From NCBI RefSeq assembly GCF_000826065.2, contig NZ_LN623542.1, forward strand, positions 280,715 through 344,714: 64,000 nucleotides of DNA. The letters are read 5' to 3'. This DNA is from Tessaracoccus massiliensis. GTDB lineage: Bacteria; Actinomycetota; Actinomycetes; Propionibacteriales; Propionibacteriaceae. Both the position numbers and the translations under genes were made by a program. Below the pieces are notes generated by a model. The model was given only the letters and a program-made list of their open reading frames with translations, did not search any database and was not told the DNA's origin. This document shows positions 42,839 to 51,555 of the stretch, piece by piece. The first letter of the stretch is position 1; each line of letters opens with the position of its first letter.

Positions 42839-42886
42839 AGCAGGTGCGAGTTGTGCAGCGGACTTGCTGCACAACTCGCACCTGCT
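42839..42886. terminator. Perfect 21-bp hairpin before the wbpA-like gene
   Basis: AGCAGGTGCGAGTTGTGCAG plus C at 42839-42859 is perfectly repeated in inverse at 42866-42886 with a six-base loop. It lies 14 bases after the wbpB-like stop. Stem length far exceeds a normal terminator; T residues follow weakly (TTCACGTTTC on the minus strand). Confidence 0.65.
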
Positions 42887-42899
42887 CAGAAATCTGAGA

Positions 42900-43886
42900 T
42901 CAGCTGACGGAGATGAACTGGCCGCTCTTGGCCGATTCGATCATCGCCTCGCACACCTCGACGACGCGGGCGCCCTGCTCCATCGTCACGATGTCTGCCT
43001 CCTTGCCCAGGATGGCGTCGCGGAAGTTCTCGTGCTCGGTGCGCAGCGGCTCCGGCTTCGAGATGGCGAAGCGGGTGACGTCGCCCTCGGTGACGCCGCG
43101 GAACTGCGCGATGTCGTCCCAGGTGGTGGCCACCTGGCCGTTGGCGTAGAACGTCAGGTCAGCCGTCAGGGTGTCGGCGACGAACATGCCCTTCTCGCCG
43201 GTGACGATCGTGAGGCGTTCCTTGGTGGGGGTCAGCCAGTTGACGAGGTGGTTCGACATGAGCCCGCCCTCGAGCTGGCAGGTGGCCGAGACCATGTCCT
43301 CGTACTCGCGGCCGGCCTTGCTCATGGTGCGGGCTGCGACCAGCTCGAACTTGCGCTGCGTGACCCAGGCCGTGAGGTCGATGTCGTGTGACGCGAGGTC
43401 CTTCACGACACCGACGTCGGCGATCCGCGCCGGGAACGGGCCCTGACGGCGGGTGGTGATCTGGTACAGGTCACCGAGGTCGCCGTTGGCCAACCGCTTG
43501 CGCAGGCTCTGCAGAGCAGGGTTGTAGCGCTCGATGTGGCCGGTGGCGCCGATGAGGCCCTTGGCCGCGAACGCCTCGGCGAGCCGCTTGGCCGCGCCGG
43601 TGTCTGCCGCGAGGGGCTTCTCGATCAGCGCGTGGATGCCAGCCTCAGCCAGCGCCAGGCCGATCTCCTCGTGGTAGCGCGTGGGCGTGGCGACGACGAC
43701 GTAATCGGGCTTCTGCTCGATCAGCGCCTCGATGCCGCTGAGCACCTCCAGGTCGCCCGACACGTCGAACGGGTCTCCCGCGGGGTCAGCGACGGCGACG
43801 AGCTCAACACCGTCGATCGCGCGCAGGTTGCGGGCGTGGTGACGCCCCATGGATCCGAGGCCGATGAGGCCGGCACGCAACGTCAT
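42900..43886 (-). CDS. Gfo/Idh/MocA oxidoreductase (WbpB-like)
   Basis: 328 residues. NAD-binding AGLIGLGSMGRHHARNLRAI, the EKP motif at 89-91 (HALIEKPLAAD) and SHDIDLTAWVTQRKFELVAA fit sugar 3-dehydrogenases. In P. aeruginosa WbpB oxidises C3 of UDP-GlcNAcA so that WbpE can aminate it. The ATG overlaps the TGA of the aminotransferase gene by one base. Confidence 0.85.
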   Translation of the reverse strand: MTLRAGLIGLGSMGRHHARNLRAIDGVELVAVADPAGDPFDVSGDLEVLSGIEALIEQKPDYVVVATPTRYHEEIGLALAEAGIHALIEKPLAADTGAAKRLAEAFAAKGLIGATGHIERYNPALQSLRKRLANGDLGDLYQITTRRQGPFPARIADVGVVKDLASHDIDLTAWVTQRKFELVAARTMSKAGREYEDMVSATCQLEGGLMSNHLVNWLTPTKERLTIVTGEKGMFVADTLTADLTFYANGQVATTWDDIAQFRGVTEGDVTRFAISKPEPLRTEHENFRDAILGKEADIVTMEQGARVVEVCEAMIESAKSGQFISVS

Positions 43887-44974
43887 CAGGCACCAGCCTT
43901 CGCGAGGGTGTTGACCGCGGTCACGATGCGCTCAAGGTCTTCCTGCGACAGCGAGGGGTGCACCGGCAGGGACAGGCACTCGAGCGCCGCCTGCTCCGTG
44001 TTGGGCAGGTCGACGTCAGCCTGGAAGGGCTTGAGGCGGTGGTTCGGCACGGGGTAGAACATGCCGGAGCCCACGTTGTACTCCTCCTTGAGGGCCTTGG
44101 CCAGGCCGTCGCGGTCCTCCGCCACGCGGACGGTGTACTGGTGGTAGACGTGCACCGCGCCGTCGAGCACCGGCGGGACGACCACGCCGTCGAGGTTCGA
44201 CGACAGGTAGGCCGCGTTGTCCTGGCGCTGCTTCGTCCAGGCGTCGACCTTGGTCAGCTGGACGCGGCCGATGGCGGCGTGGATGTCGGTCATGCGGTTG
44301 TTCAGGCCGACGACCTCGTTGTGGTACTGCTGCAGCATGCCCTGGTTGCGGTAGAGGCGCAGGTTGCGCTCCACCTCCTCGTTGGCGGCCGAGACCATGC
44401 CGCCCTCGCCGGAGGTCATGTTCTTGGTGGGGTACAGCGAGAACATCGCGAACGTGCCGAACGCGCCGACGGGAGTGCCGTTCAGCGACGCGCCGTGCGC
44501 CTGCGCGGCGTCCTCGAAGATCATCAGGCCGTGCTTATCGGCGATGGCCTGCAGTTCCGCCATCTTGGCGGGATGGCCGTAGAGGTGCACCGGCATGATC
44601 GCCTTGGTGCGCTCCGTGATGGAGGCCTCGACGGAGGCGGGATCCAGCGTGAAGTCGTCGAGCGCGATGTCGGCGAAGACGGGGGTGGCGCCGGTCAGGG
44701 CCACGGAGTTCGCCGTCGCGGCGAAGGTGAACGACGGGACGATGACCTCGTCGCCCGCGCCGATGCCGGAGCTCAGCAGACCCAGGTGCAGGCCCGAGGT
44801 GCCGGAGTTGACCGCGACACACGCGCGACCGAGGCCGAAGTGCGCCGAGAATTCCTCCTCGAAGGCCTTGACCTCAGGGCCCTGGGCGAGCATGCCCGAG
44901 CGCAGCACGCGGTCTACGGCCTCGCGCTCCTCGTCGCCGACGATCGGCTTGGCCGGTGGGATGAAGTCGTTCAC
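43886..44974 (-). CDS. DegT/DnrJ/EryC1 aminotransferase (WbpE-like)
   Basis: 362 residues from GTG 44974, overlapping the acetyltransferase stop. PLP-lysine K184 in MFSLYPTKNMTSGEGG, D155 in MIFEDAAQAHGA and the opening FIPPAKPIVGDEEREAVDRV identify the sugar aminotransferase family. It should place the amino group at C3 of UDP-3-keto-GlcNAcA with glutamate as donor. Membership in the A-B-D-E set supports this over perosamine-type activity. Confidence 0.9.
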   Translation of the reverse strand: MNDFIPPAKPIVGDEEREAVDRVLRSGMLAQGPEVKAFEEEFSAHFGLGRACVAVNSGTSGLHLGLLSSGIGAGDEVIVPSFTFAATANSVALTGATPVFADIALDDFTLDPASVEASITERTKAIMPVHLYGHPAKMAELQAIADKHGLMIFEDAAQAHGASLNGTPVGAFGTFAMFSLYPTKNMTSGEGGMVSAANEEVERNLRLYRNQGMLQQYHNEVVGLNNRMTDIHAAIGRVQLTKVDAWTKQRQDNAAYLSSNLDGVVVPPVLDGAVHVYHQYTVRVAEDRDGLAKALKEEYNVGSGMFYPVPNHRLKPFQADVDLPNTEQAALECLSLPVHPSLSQEDLERIVTAVNTLAKAGA

Positions 44975-45570
44975 TGAGAAACCTCCACGAGAGTGTTTTC
45001 GTCTTGTTCTTGGTACTTGTCGCCGGTCTGGGGGCACACCCACAGGCCTTCGGCGTCACCGGGCTCCAGCGGCACGCCTGCGCGGCCCACCCAGCGGATG
45101 CGACGGGCCGGGACGCCTGCCACGAGGGCGAAATCCGGGACGTCCTTCACCACGACGGCGCCCGCGGCCACCATGGACCAGCGGCCCAGCGTGACGGGGG
45201 CGACACACACGGCGCGGGCCCCCACGGAGGCGCCCTGCCTGCAGGTCACGCCCACCGGCTCCCAGTCGTCGCCGCGCTTGAGCTTGCCTTCGGGATCGAT
45301 CGCGCGCGGGTAGTAGTCGTTGGTGAACACCGCTGCGGGGCCGACGAACACGCCGTCCTCCAGCACGGCCGGCTCGTAGACCAGCGCGTAGTTCTGGAGC
45401 TTGCAGTTGTCGCCCATCTGCACGCCGGTGCCGACGTAGGCGCCGCGCCCGACGATGCAGTTGACGCCGAGCACCGCCTTCTCACGCACCTGCGCGAGGT
45501 GCCAGACGGAGGAGCCTTCTCCGATCACCGCCTCAGGGGAGACGTCTGCGGAGTCAAGGATGCGAACCAT
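44971..45570 (-). CDS. Hexapeptide-repeat N-acetyltransferase (WbpD-like)
   Basis: 199 residues. Left-handed beta-helix repeats (AVIGEGSSVWHLAQVREKAV, then LGVNCIVGRGAYVGTGVQMG, then DNCKLQNYALVYEPAVLEDG, then VFVGPAAVFTNDYYPRAIDP) as in WbpD/WlbB, which acetylates the 3-amino group. The C-terminal extension (GLWVCPQTGDKYQEQDENTL) is longer than in WbpD, with Cys that could pair with another. First gene of the operon; ATG 45570. Confidence 0.9.
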   Translation of the reverse strand: MVRILDSADVSPEAVIGEGSSVWHLAQVREKAVLGVNCIVGRGAYVGTGVQMGDNCKLQNYALVYEPAVLEDGVFVGPAAVFTNDYYPRAIDPEGKLKRGDDWEPVGVTCRQGASVGARAVCVAPVTLGRWSMVAAGAVVVKDVPDFALVAGVPARRIRWVGRAGVPLEPGDAEGLWVCPQTGDKYQEQDENTLVEVSQ

Positions 45571-45680
45571 GCTGGGTCCCTTCAGTATCGCTGCAAGCGA
45601 GCATACCGGCTGGCCGCCCCCGCGTGACATCAGGCTGAACCCCTCGCGGGATAGATTGACGCAAAAGCCAGGGAGGACCC

Positions 45681-45986
45681 ATGAGCAGCGACTTCGCCGT
45701 CGAGTACGGAGTTCTGGAAAGCTACAGCGCGCAGATGTCCACCACGACGGGCAACGCCTCGTCCACGATTGAGAGCACCAGGGTCGATTCCCCGTGCAGC
45801 GCGATGCCCGGCGGGCTCGCCTCCGGCGCGGCCGGATTGCTGCAGGGCCGTTGGGAGGCCGCCGCGCAGCGCGTGACCACTCACCTACGGGAGCACCCCG
45901 AGGGGCTGCGGACGGCCGCGGCCGAGTACCGCCGCATCGAGGACACCAACCAGGGGCTCGTGCGCGAGCAGTTCGGGAGCCTGTGA
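45681..45986 (+). CDS. WXG100-like small secreted protein
   Basis: 101 residues from ATG 45681 with GGGAGG upstream. The predicted helix-turn-helix hairpin (YGVLESYSAQMSTTTGNASS ... AAGLLQGRWEAAAQRVTTHL) and a late YRRIED (Y83, E87) fit WXG100/ESX proteins and the YxxxD/E export signal, although the WXG is replaced by RWE. One base overlaps the next gene. A partner for the downstream hydrolase is likely. Confidence 0.65.
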   Translation: MSSDFAVEYGVLESYSAQMSTTTGNASSTIESTRVDSPCSAMPGGLASGAAGLLQGRWEAAAQRVTTHLREHPEGLRTAAAEYRRIEDTNQGLVREQFGSL

Positions 45987-47563
45987 TGGCCGGCTGGGGA
46001 GACGGGCTGCGCTGGGCACCGGACGCGATGCTGGCCGAATCGACGACCAACCGCGCCAACGCCGCGACGCTGCGCGCCGACCATGGCGGCGTCCTGGCGT
46101 TGCGGACCCCCCTCTGGTTCGGCACGGCCGCCGAGCGGTCCCGGCAGGACATGCGGCTGATGCTGGCCAGGCTCGAGTCGTTGGCGGATCTGCTGGAGCG
46201 CCAGGCCGAGCACGTCGGCGAGGCTGCGGACCGGCTCACCACCATCAAGGCCGACATGGCGGCGCTGCAGCAGCAGGCCACCAGGCGCGAGTTCGAGATC
46301 ACCGGCAGCGGTGGGGTGACCTCGCACGCGAAGCTGCCGGGCAGCCTGGACCCGCGTCGGATCTGGTGGGCCGGCGAGCTCAGCGGCGGCGTGCTGGCCA
46401 TCTCGTTCCGGCTCACGGGGCTCGACGTGGGGCTGGCCAGCCAGCTGGGCCGCCTGGTCCTCAACGACCTGGCCGACGGTCTGCACCAGGGCGTCATCGA
46501 CGTGACCAACACCGCCTTCGCCGGCACGCAGGATCTGGTCAGCGACGGCAACCAGTGGCTCATCGACAAGGCCGAGCAGCACTGGCCAGACGCCGTCGGC
46601 CCCCTCAGCGCGTGGCAGCGCGGCTCCGAGAAGTTCCTCGACGAGGCGCTCACCCAGCCACGCTGGCTGCAGGAGATGCTCTACACCGGCAGGCTGCCGG
46701 ACGCCGCTGAACTGCTGGGCGGCGGGCTGTTCCAGCTGGGTCACGGGCTGGGCGCGTTGACCGGCACGGACCTGTTCCACGACGGAATCGGCTACGTCCC
46801 CACGCTGCGCGAATCCGTCGACATGGCCGCCCCACGGTCCGTGGCGGACCTGGTGGAGAACATGCAGCTGCCCTACCAGACCAGCGACTGGGCCAACCAC
46901 GACGACCGCCCGTCGGCGTTGGTGACCGTCGTGCCCGGGGACCCGCCGAAGTTCATCGCCAACATCCCAGGCAGCACCACCGGCATGCACCGCGCCGAGG
47001 GCTGGACCGGCGACATCGAGGGCACCGACTGGACGGCCAACCTCAAGGGCGTGGGCACGGGCGACACCGCTGCCACGCAATCGGCCAAGGCGGCGATCGA
47101 CCTGGCGATCCGCGAGTACGAGGCCCAGCACGGCCCCATCGAGCGGCCCCAGGTGCTGCTGACGGGGCATTCGCAGGGCGGCATCATCGCCTCCAACATC
47201 GCCTCGGATCCCGCGTTCACCGCCCGCTACCAGGTGGACGGGCTCATCACCGCCGGGTCGCCGATCAACACCATTCCCATCAGCCAGGACGTGCCCACCA
47301 CCAACTTCTCCCACACCTTCGACCCGGTGCCGAAGGTGGATTTCGGCGGCATCCACGAACAACCCAACGTCACCGAGGTGCACATCCCGCGGTGGGACAC
47401 GCCGTTCTCCTCCCACGAACCGGCGCACTACGGCACGGGTGTGCACGACATCGAGGGCTCCCACGAGCACGTGCAGCACCTCAACGAGACCCTCGCCGGC
47501 TACTTCGGCGGCGAGGATGCGCAGTGGACCACCCACTACTACGACATCGGAAGGATGCCATGA
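45986..47563 (+). CDS. Alpha/beta hydrolase with N-terminal T7SS-like helices
   Basis: 525 residues. The first 105 are helical (LARLESLADLLERQAEHVGE) like LXG/WXG-type secretion domains. An amphipathic linker follows, and a C-terminal alpha/beta hydrolase has the nucleophile Ser396 in LLTGHSQGGIIASNIASDP, a later DPVPKVD and a final H in GSHEHVQHL. A lipase, esterase or toxin role is possible. It forms a translationally coupled cluster with the small helical protein before it and the lipoprotein after it (ATGA). Confidence 0.75.
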   Translation: MAGWGDGLRWAPDAMLAESTTNRANAATLRADHGGVLALRTPLWFGTAAERSRQDMRLMLARLESLADLLERQAEHVGEAADRLTTIKADMAALQQQATRREFEITGSGGVTSHAKLPGSLDPRRIWWAGELSGGVLAISFRLTGLDVGLASQLGRLVLNDLADGLHQGVIDVTNTAFAGTQDLVSDGNQWLIDKAEQHWPDAVGPLSAWQRGSEKFLDEALTQPRWLQEMLYTGRLPDAAELLGGGLFQLGHGLGALTGTDLFHDGIGYVPTLRESVDMAAPRSVADLVENMQLPYQTSDWANHDDRPSALVTVVPGDPPKFIANIPGSTTGMHRAEGWTGDIEGTDWTANLKGVGTGDTAATQSAKAAIDLAIREYEAQHGPIERPQVLLTGHSQGGIIASNIASDPAFTARYQVDGLITAGSPINTIPISQDVPTTNFSHTFDPVPKVDFGGIHEQPNVTEVHIPRWDTPFSSHEPAHYGTGVHDIEGSHEHVQHLNETLAGYFGGEDAQWTTHYYDIGRMP

Positions 47564-47958
47564 GCCGCATCGCCCTGGGGGTGGGCCTGCTGGCCGCCAC
47601 CGCCCTGTTCGGCTGCTCCGCCAACCTCGAGGAACCGGGGAGGTGGGAAGGCGAGATGCGGGTCGCGGCGCAGGAGGTGGCGCCCGAGCCCGTCACCGTG
47701 CGCTGGGGCGAACGCGGTTCCCTCGCGGAGATCCGCAACATGGAGATCACCACCGAGGTGGCCGGCGGGCGAGCCGAGGCCGAGGCGCTCGCGGCGGACA
47801 TCGAGGCCGCCGTCGCCCCCATCGCCGTGACCATGCCCGTCAAAGGCGGGGTCTACATCACCGTCAACGCCATCGACGGCGAGCGGAAATACCGGCACTG
47901 GCAGCAGCGCAGCTTCGACCAGCTCGCCGACGACTACCAGTTGCCCAGGGAGAAGTGA
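47560..47958 (+). CDS. Small lipoprotein
   Basis: 132 residues: MSRIALGVGLLAATALFGCS with lipobox Cys19. The mature domain (VRWGERGSLAEIRNMEITTE, then AVTMPVKGGVYITVNAIDGE) is a compact alpha/beta fold of unknown family. Encoded right after the hydrolase with ATGA overlap, it could be an immunity or chaperone lipoprotein for it (inference). Confidence 0.7.
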   Translation: MSRIALGVGLLAATALFGCSANLEEPGRWEGEMRVAAQEVAPEPVTVRWGERGSLAEIRNMEITTEVAGGRAEAEALAADIEAAVAPIAVTMPVKGGVYITVNAIDGERKYRHWQQRSFDQLADDYQLPREK

Positions 47959-47959
47959 C

Positions 47960-48610
47960 GTGGACCAGTTCCCGGGATCGCCGCTGTGGATCGGCGTGGT
48001 GCCCACACTGGCGTGGCAGGCCGCCGTCGGCCTCGGCGCCGACGGGGTCGCCTACTCCACCGACGACGACCTGGTGATGCAGTGGCGGGCGGCGGGCATC
48101 GTCGACGGCGACGGCAACGTGCAGCCGCGGTGGGCGCAGGCGATGGCCGTGGCGGAAGAGGCCACCGACGGACTGGTGCTGGTGGCGCAGCACGCCGACC
48201 TCGCGTTCCTGAGCAACGTGCATCTGGGTGACGGCTCGACAGTGGTCGCGCGCAGCCGCGCCACGGTGGAGGTACGAGGGGGCAGCCCGCACCTGGCCAC
48301 GATGGAGCCCGTGGTGGAGGTGACGCTGTGCCACGAAGATCGCTGGCCCGACATCAAGCGCGTGCTCCCGCCCGTGCCCGAGTTCACCGTCGAGGCTAAC
48401 GATTCAGCCGACGGCCCGGCGGCCGAGCCGATGGATCCGGCGTTGTCGCCGCCGTCGGCTCCGGAGTCGTCGCTGACCGTAACCCAGGCCGAGGGCGAGG
48501 AAACCCGCTCGGTCCACTGGTACCTCAACGACGGCGAGCTCTACCGGGTCGACCAGACGGGCTGGTACCGGGTCGCCCCCGGCGACATCCACCGCACCCT
48601 CGGCCCCTGA
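47960..48610 (+). CDS. Protein of unknown function (EspG-like position)
   Basis: 216 residues from GTG 47960, one base after the lipoprotein stop. No signal peptide. DQFPGSPLWIGVVPTLAWQA and the later pattern LHx-like ALCHED/DIKRVLPPVPEF, with a Pro/Ser linker and a C-terminal SVHWYLNDGELYRVDQTGWY, do not match a family I can name. By position it resembles the EspG-type cytosolic chaperones of ESX clusters, a weak inference. Confidence 0.5.
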   Translation: MDQFPGSPLWIGVVPTLAWQAAVGLGADGVAYSTDDDLVMQWRAAGIVDGDGNVQPRWAQAMAVAEEATDGLVLVAQHADLAFLSNVHLGDGSTVVARSRATVEVRGGSPHLATMEPVVEVTLCHEDRWPDIKRVLPPVPEFTVEANDSADGPAAEPMDPALSPPSAPESSLTVTQAEGEETRSVHWYLNDGELYRVDQTGWYRVAPGDIHRTLGP

Positions 48611-48639
48611 CCTCTGCCCCGCAGCCGGCCCCCCTTGAC

Positions 48640-49830
48640 TTAAGCCAGCGCGGCGATGCGACGGGCGGCCTCGTCGTAGGGGCTGGGCCGCTGGCGTAGT
48701 TCCTCACCCGCGGCGCGGGCGTTGGCGACGAGGGCGTCGCGGTGTTCGGCATCCGTGGCGAAGCGACGTAGGGCCCCGACGACGGCGGGCACTCCGTCGA
48801 CGATGCTGCCCGCCCCGGTCCCCTCCACCAGTTCACGCACGCGCGGCAGCGGCGTGGCGACGGTGGGCATGCCCATGGCGAGGTATTCGTAGACCTTCGA
48901 CGGCATGGCGTCGCGGAAGGCCGGGGTGTCAGCCAGCAGGCACAACCCGACGTCGGCGCCGGCGGCGATCCGCCACGACTCGGCAGGCGGCTGGCGGTCG
49001 TACCAGGTGATGTTGCGGGCATCGGGCTGGGTGAGCCGCTCGTCGAACCACCCGCGGTCAGCGGCGGCGACGGGGCCGACGAGGTCGAGCCTCCAGGGCG
49101 CCGGGTCGTCGACGGTGGCGGCGACGGCCTCGATCATGTCTCGTAGGCCGCGGGTGGTGCGGTTGTCGCCGATGTAGACCGCGCGCATTCCGCTCCCGGG
49201 CTCAACCGACGTCGGCGGCATGGGCGGCAGCAGCGTCACGTCGGGGACGTTGCGCATCACGAAGCGGCTGGCGGCCTTGCGCGGCGGCACGTGCTCGTCG
49301 GCGACCAGCACCAGATCGGCTCGGGTGATGATCGCGTTCAGCACGGAGACGGCGCCGCGGAGCACTGCGAGCAGCGGCTTCGGCACCCAGGCGCGGTCAC
49401 GGAGCAGCTCGCGGTAGTCCTCGTGCACGTCGGCCACCCAGCGGCGGCGCAGCACCTTCGACGAGACCCAGGCTGACAGCGCGGTATCCGGATCGATGGT
49501 GATGAGCACGTCGCAGCGCGCCTGCCACGGCCAGACGAGGGCCCGCAGCCCCCGCCTCATCTTCCCGGACCTCACGCTGGTTGAGCCGACCGCCCCCGAG
49601 CTTGCGAGGGGCACGGTCGTGTCGAAACCCCGCGAGTTTCCAAACAGGCCATCTCCACGCTTGGCGGTTTCGACACCGCTCGTAGAACTCGCGTGCTCAA
49701 CCAACGTCGAGGGCTCAACCAGCGCGCGGACGTGCACGTCGCAACCCGCGCGCTGCAGGGCCGCGACGGTGCGGTACAGCCGGGCGTCAGCGGCGTCGTG
49801 GCCCGTCGTGACGATGGCGACCCGGCTCAG
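48640..49830 (-). CDS. GT4 glycosyltransferase with repeat-derived linker, CTG start
   Basis: 396 residues if translation starts at CTG 49830, whose CTGA overlaps the ABC-ATPase stop. No ATG, GTG or TTG lies close enough to include the first beta-strand (SRVAIVTTGHDAADARLYRT). GT4 landmarks: WVADVHEDYRELLRDRAWVP, AVYIGDNRTTRGLRDMIEAV, PSKVYEYLAMGMPTVATPLP. Residues about 40-88 (VEHASSTSGVETAKRGD ... RGFDTTVPLASSGAVGST) come from GTTGAGC/GTCGAAAC repeats at 49574-49724 and have no counterpart in the fold. Confidence 0.75.
   Translation of the reverse strand: MSRVAIVTTGHDAADARLYRTVAALQRAGCDVHVRALVEPSTLVEHASSTSGVETAKRGDGLFGNSRGFDTTVPLASSGAVGSTSVRSGKMRRGLRALVWPWQARCDVLITIDPDTALSAWVSSKVLRRRWVADVHEDYRELLRDRAWVPKPLLAVLRGAVSVLNAIITRADLVLVADEHVPPRKAASRFVMRNVPDVTLLPPMPPTSVEPGSGMRAVYIGDNRTTRGLRDMIEAVAATVDDPAPWRLDLVGPVAAADRGWFDERLTQPDARNITWYDRQPPAESWRIAAGADVGLCLLADTPAFRDAMPSKVYEYLAMGMPTVATPLPRVRELVEGTGAGSIVDGVPAVVGALRRFATDAEHRDALVANARAAGEELRQRPSPYDEAARRIAALA
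49574..49724. repeat. GTTGAGC...GTCGAAAC elements inside a GT4 gene
   Basis: CACGCTGGTTGAGCCGACC ... GTGTCGAAACC (49574-49629) faces CGGTTTCGACACCGCTCG ... TGCTCAACCA (49665-49703), followed by GGGCTCAACCAGCG (49711-49724). The block keeps the reading frame and codes for about 48 residues. Confidence 0.8.
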
Positions 49831-50699
49831 AAGTCCTCCATGATGATGGAGTCGTCGCCCACCTTCAGGAAGTCCAGGTACGCCTGGCACACTTCCTTCG
49901 GGTCGCCGCGGCGGATGAGGCGACCCTTGTGCAGCCACACCACCTCATCGGAGAGCTCCTGGATGGTGCCCAGCGCGTGCGAGACCAGCAGCATCGTGCC
50001 GGCCTGGTCCATGAGCGAGGCCATCTTCTGGTTGGCGCGGTCCTTGAACGCGGCATCGCCGGCCGAGAGCGCCTCGTCGATGATGAGGATGTCCGGGTCC
50101 ATGTGCACCGCCACCGAGAACGCGAGGCGGGAGAACATGCCCGAGGAATAGGTGCGCATGGGCATGTCGATGAAGTCACCCAGGTCGGCGAACTCGGCGA
50201 TCTCGTCGAAGCGTTCGGTCACCTGCGCGCGGGTCAGGCCGGCGGCCAGGCCGCCCAGCACGACGTTCTCGCGGCCCGTGAGGGCAGAGTTGAAGCCGAC
50301 GCCGAGCGCGAGCAGCGTGGAGACCTTACCGTCGATCTCAATGCGGCCCTTCGACGGCGGGAGGATGCCGGCGACCGCACGCATCAGCGTGGATTTGCCC
50401 GCGCCGTTGGCGCCGATGATGCCGGTGCACTGGCCCTTGGGCACGTTGAAGGTGACCCCGCGGATGGCGCGCACCTCGCGGTAGTTGACCTGCTGGCCGC
50501 GCAGCCGCTTGACCAGGGCGTTCTTGAGCGTGTTCTTGCGCTCCATGAACACCTTGTACGTGATGTGTAGGTCGTCGATGACGATCGCCGCGCCCTCGTC
50601 GGTGCTGGGCGGGGCGACGGAGGCGTGGACCTCCGGCTCGGGGGCTCCTGGTTGGCGCTCCAGGTCTTTGGATTCGTCAGAGGCGGACAGCGAAATCAC
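49827..50699 (-). CDS. ABC-2 exporter ATPase (TagH/Wzt-like)
   Basis: About 290 residues from GTG 50699, overlapping the permease gene by 23 bases. An acidic N-terminal stretch leads to IDDLHITYKVFMERKNTLKN. Walker A TGIIGANGAGKSTLMRAVAG, signature MRTYSSGMFSRLAFSVAV, Walker B PDILIIDEALSAGDAAFKD and H-loop TMLLVSHAL are complete. No C-terminal carbohydrate-binding domain follows, so it is TagH-like in the short form. Together with the permease it should flip lipid-linked polysaccharide. Confidence 0.9.
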   Translation of the reverse strand: MISLSASDESKDLERQPGAPEPEVHASVAPPSTDEGAAIVIDDLHITYKVFMERKNTLKNALVKRLRGQQVNYREVRAIRGVTFNVPKGQCTGIIGANGAGKSTLMRAVAGILPPSKGRIEIDGKVSTLLALGVGFNSALTGRENVVLGGLAAGLTRAQVTERFDEIAEFADLGDFIDMPMRTYSSGMFSRLAFSVAVHMDPDILIIDEALSAGDAAFKDRANQKMASLMDQAGTMLLVSHALGTIQELSDEVVWLHKGRLIRRGDPKEVCQAYLDFLKVGDDSIIMEDF

Positions 50700-51555
50700 G
50701 CTCCCTCGAGATGAAGTAGAGAATGCCGCCGATGCTGAGCACCAGCGCCCAAGCAGCGGCCACCGCGACGTAGTGCCACTGCGGCCACTCACCGTGCAGG
50801 ATGTCGCTCCAGAACCCGAGGAGCCCGAAGACGGGGTTGAGCAGGATCCAGTCGCCGGTGCGCTTACCGATCGAGTTGGTGAGGAACTGCTCGCCCGTGT
50901 ACAGCACCGGGGAGGCGTAGAGCCAGATGCGGATGACGTAGGGCAGGAAGTTGGCGGTGTCGCGGAAGTACACGTGCCAGGTGGCCACGATGGACCCCAG
51001 CCCCATGCCGATCAGGGCGGCGAACAGCACCACCACCGGGATCAACAGCAGCGTCCAGGTGATGGGTCTGCCGAACACCACGTGGATGACGGCGTAGACG
51101 ATCATCGTCGGCACGAAACGCCGCAGCGCCAGATACGTGTTGGCGAAGATCAGCAGCTGCTTGGGGAAGCTCATGTTCAGGATGAGCGAGCCCGCGTTCG
51201 TCACCGAGGTGGCGCACGCCTGCACGATGCCCGAGATGAGGAAGAACAGGAACAGACCACCCGCGATCTGCGGGAAATCCGCGCGGGGCACGCCGTTGGC
51301 GTCGAGTTGGCTTCCGCCGCCGATGATCATCACGAGCAGGAAGTAGACCGCCGCGAGCAGCAACGGGTTGAGGACCAGCCAGGCCTGGCCGAGGAAGGTG
51401 TTGGTGTTGCCCGCCCGGATGTTGGTGTCGCTCATCTCCTTCGCGAAGTCCAGGCGTGCCCACAGCTCCTTGAAGTAGTCGCGCAGGTTGGGGATGCCCG
51501 CCTTGTGCGGGGTGTACACCCTCCGCGTGGGCTTCACAGCAGTGTCCTTGGCCAC
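50677..51555 (-). CDS. ABC-2 exporter permease (TagG/Wzm-like)
   Basis: 292 residues from GTG 51555. LRDYFKELWARLDFAKEMSD precedes six hydrophobic segments (LLLAAVYFLLVMIIGGG; IAGGLFLFFLISGIVQACAT; FVPTMIVYAVIHVVF; WTLLLIPVVVLFAALIGMGL; IRIWLYASPVLYTGEQ; YVAVAAAWALVLSIGGILYF), the ABC2-type polysaccharide exporter topology. It sits between glycosyltransferases and its ATPase, one base from the upstream GT stop. Confidence 0.92.
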   Translation of the reverse strand: MAKDTAVKPTRRVYTPHKAGIPNLRDYFKELWARLDFAKEMSDTNIRAGNTNTFLGQAWLVLNPLLLAAVYFLLVMIIGGGSQLDANGVPRADFPQIAGGLFLFFLISGIVQACATSVTNAGSLILNMSFPKQLLIFANTYLALRRFVPTMIVYAVIHVVFGRPITWTLLLIPVVVLFAALIGMGLGSIVATWHVYFRDTANFLPYVIRIWLYASPVLYTGEQFLTNSIGKRTGDWILLNPVFGLLGFWSDILHGEWPQWHYVAVAAAWALVLSIGGILYFISRERDFAVRL

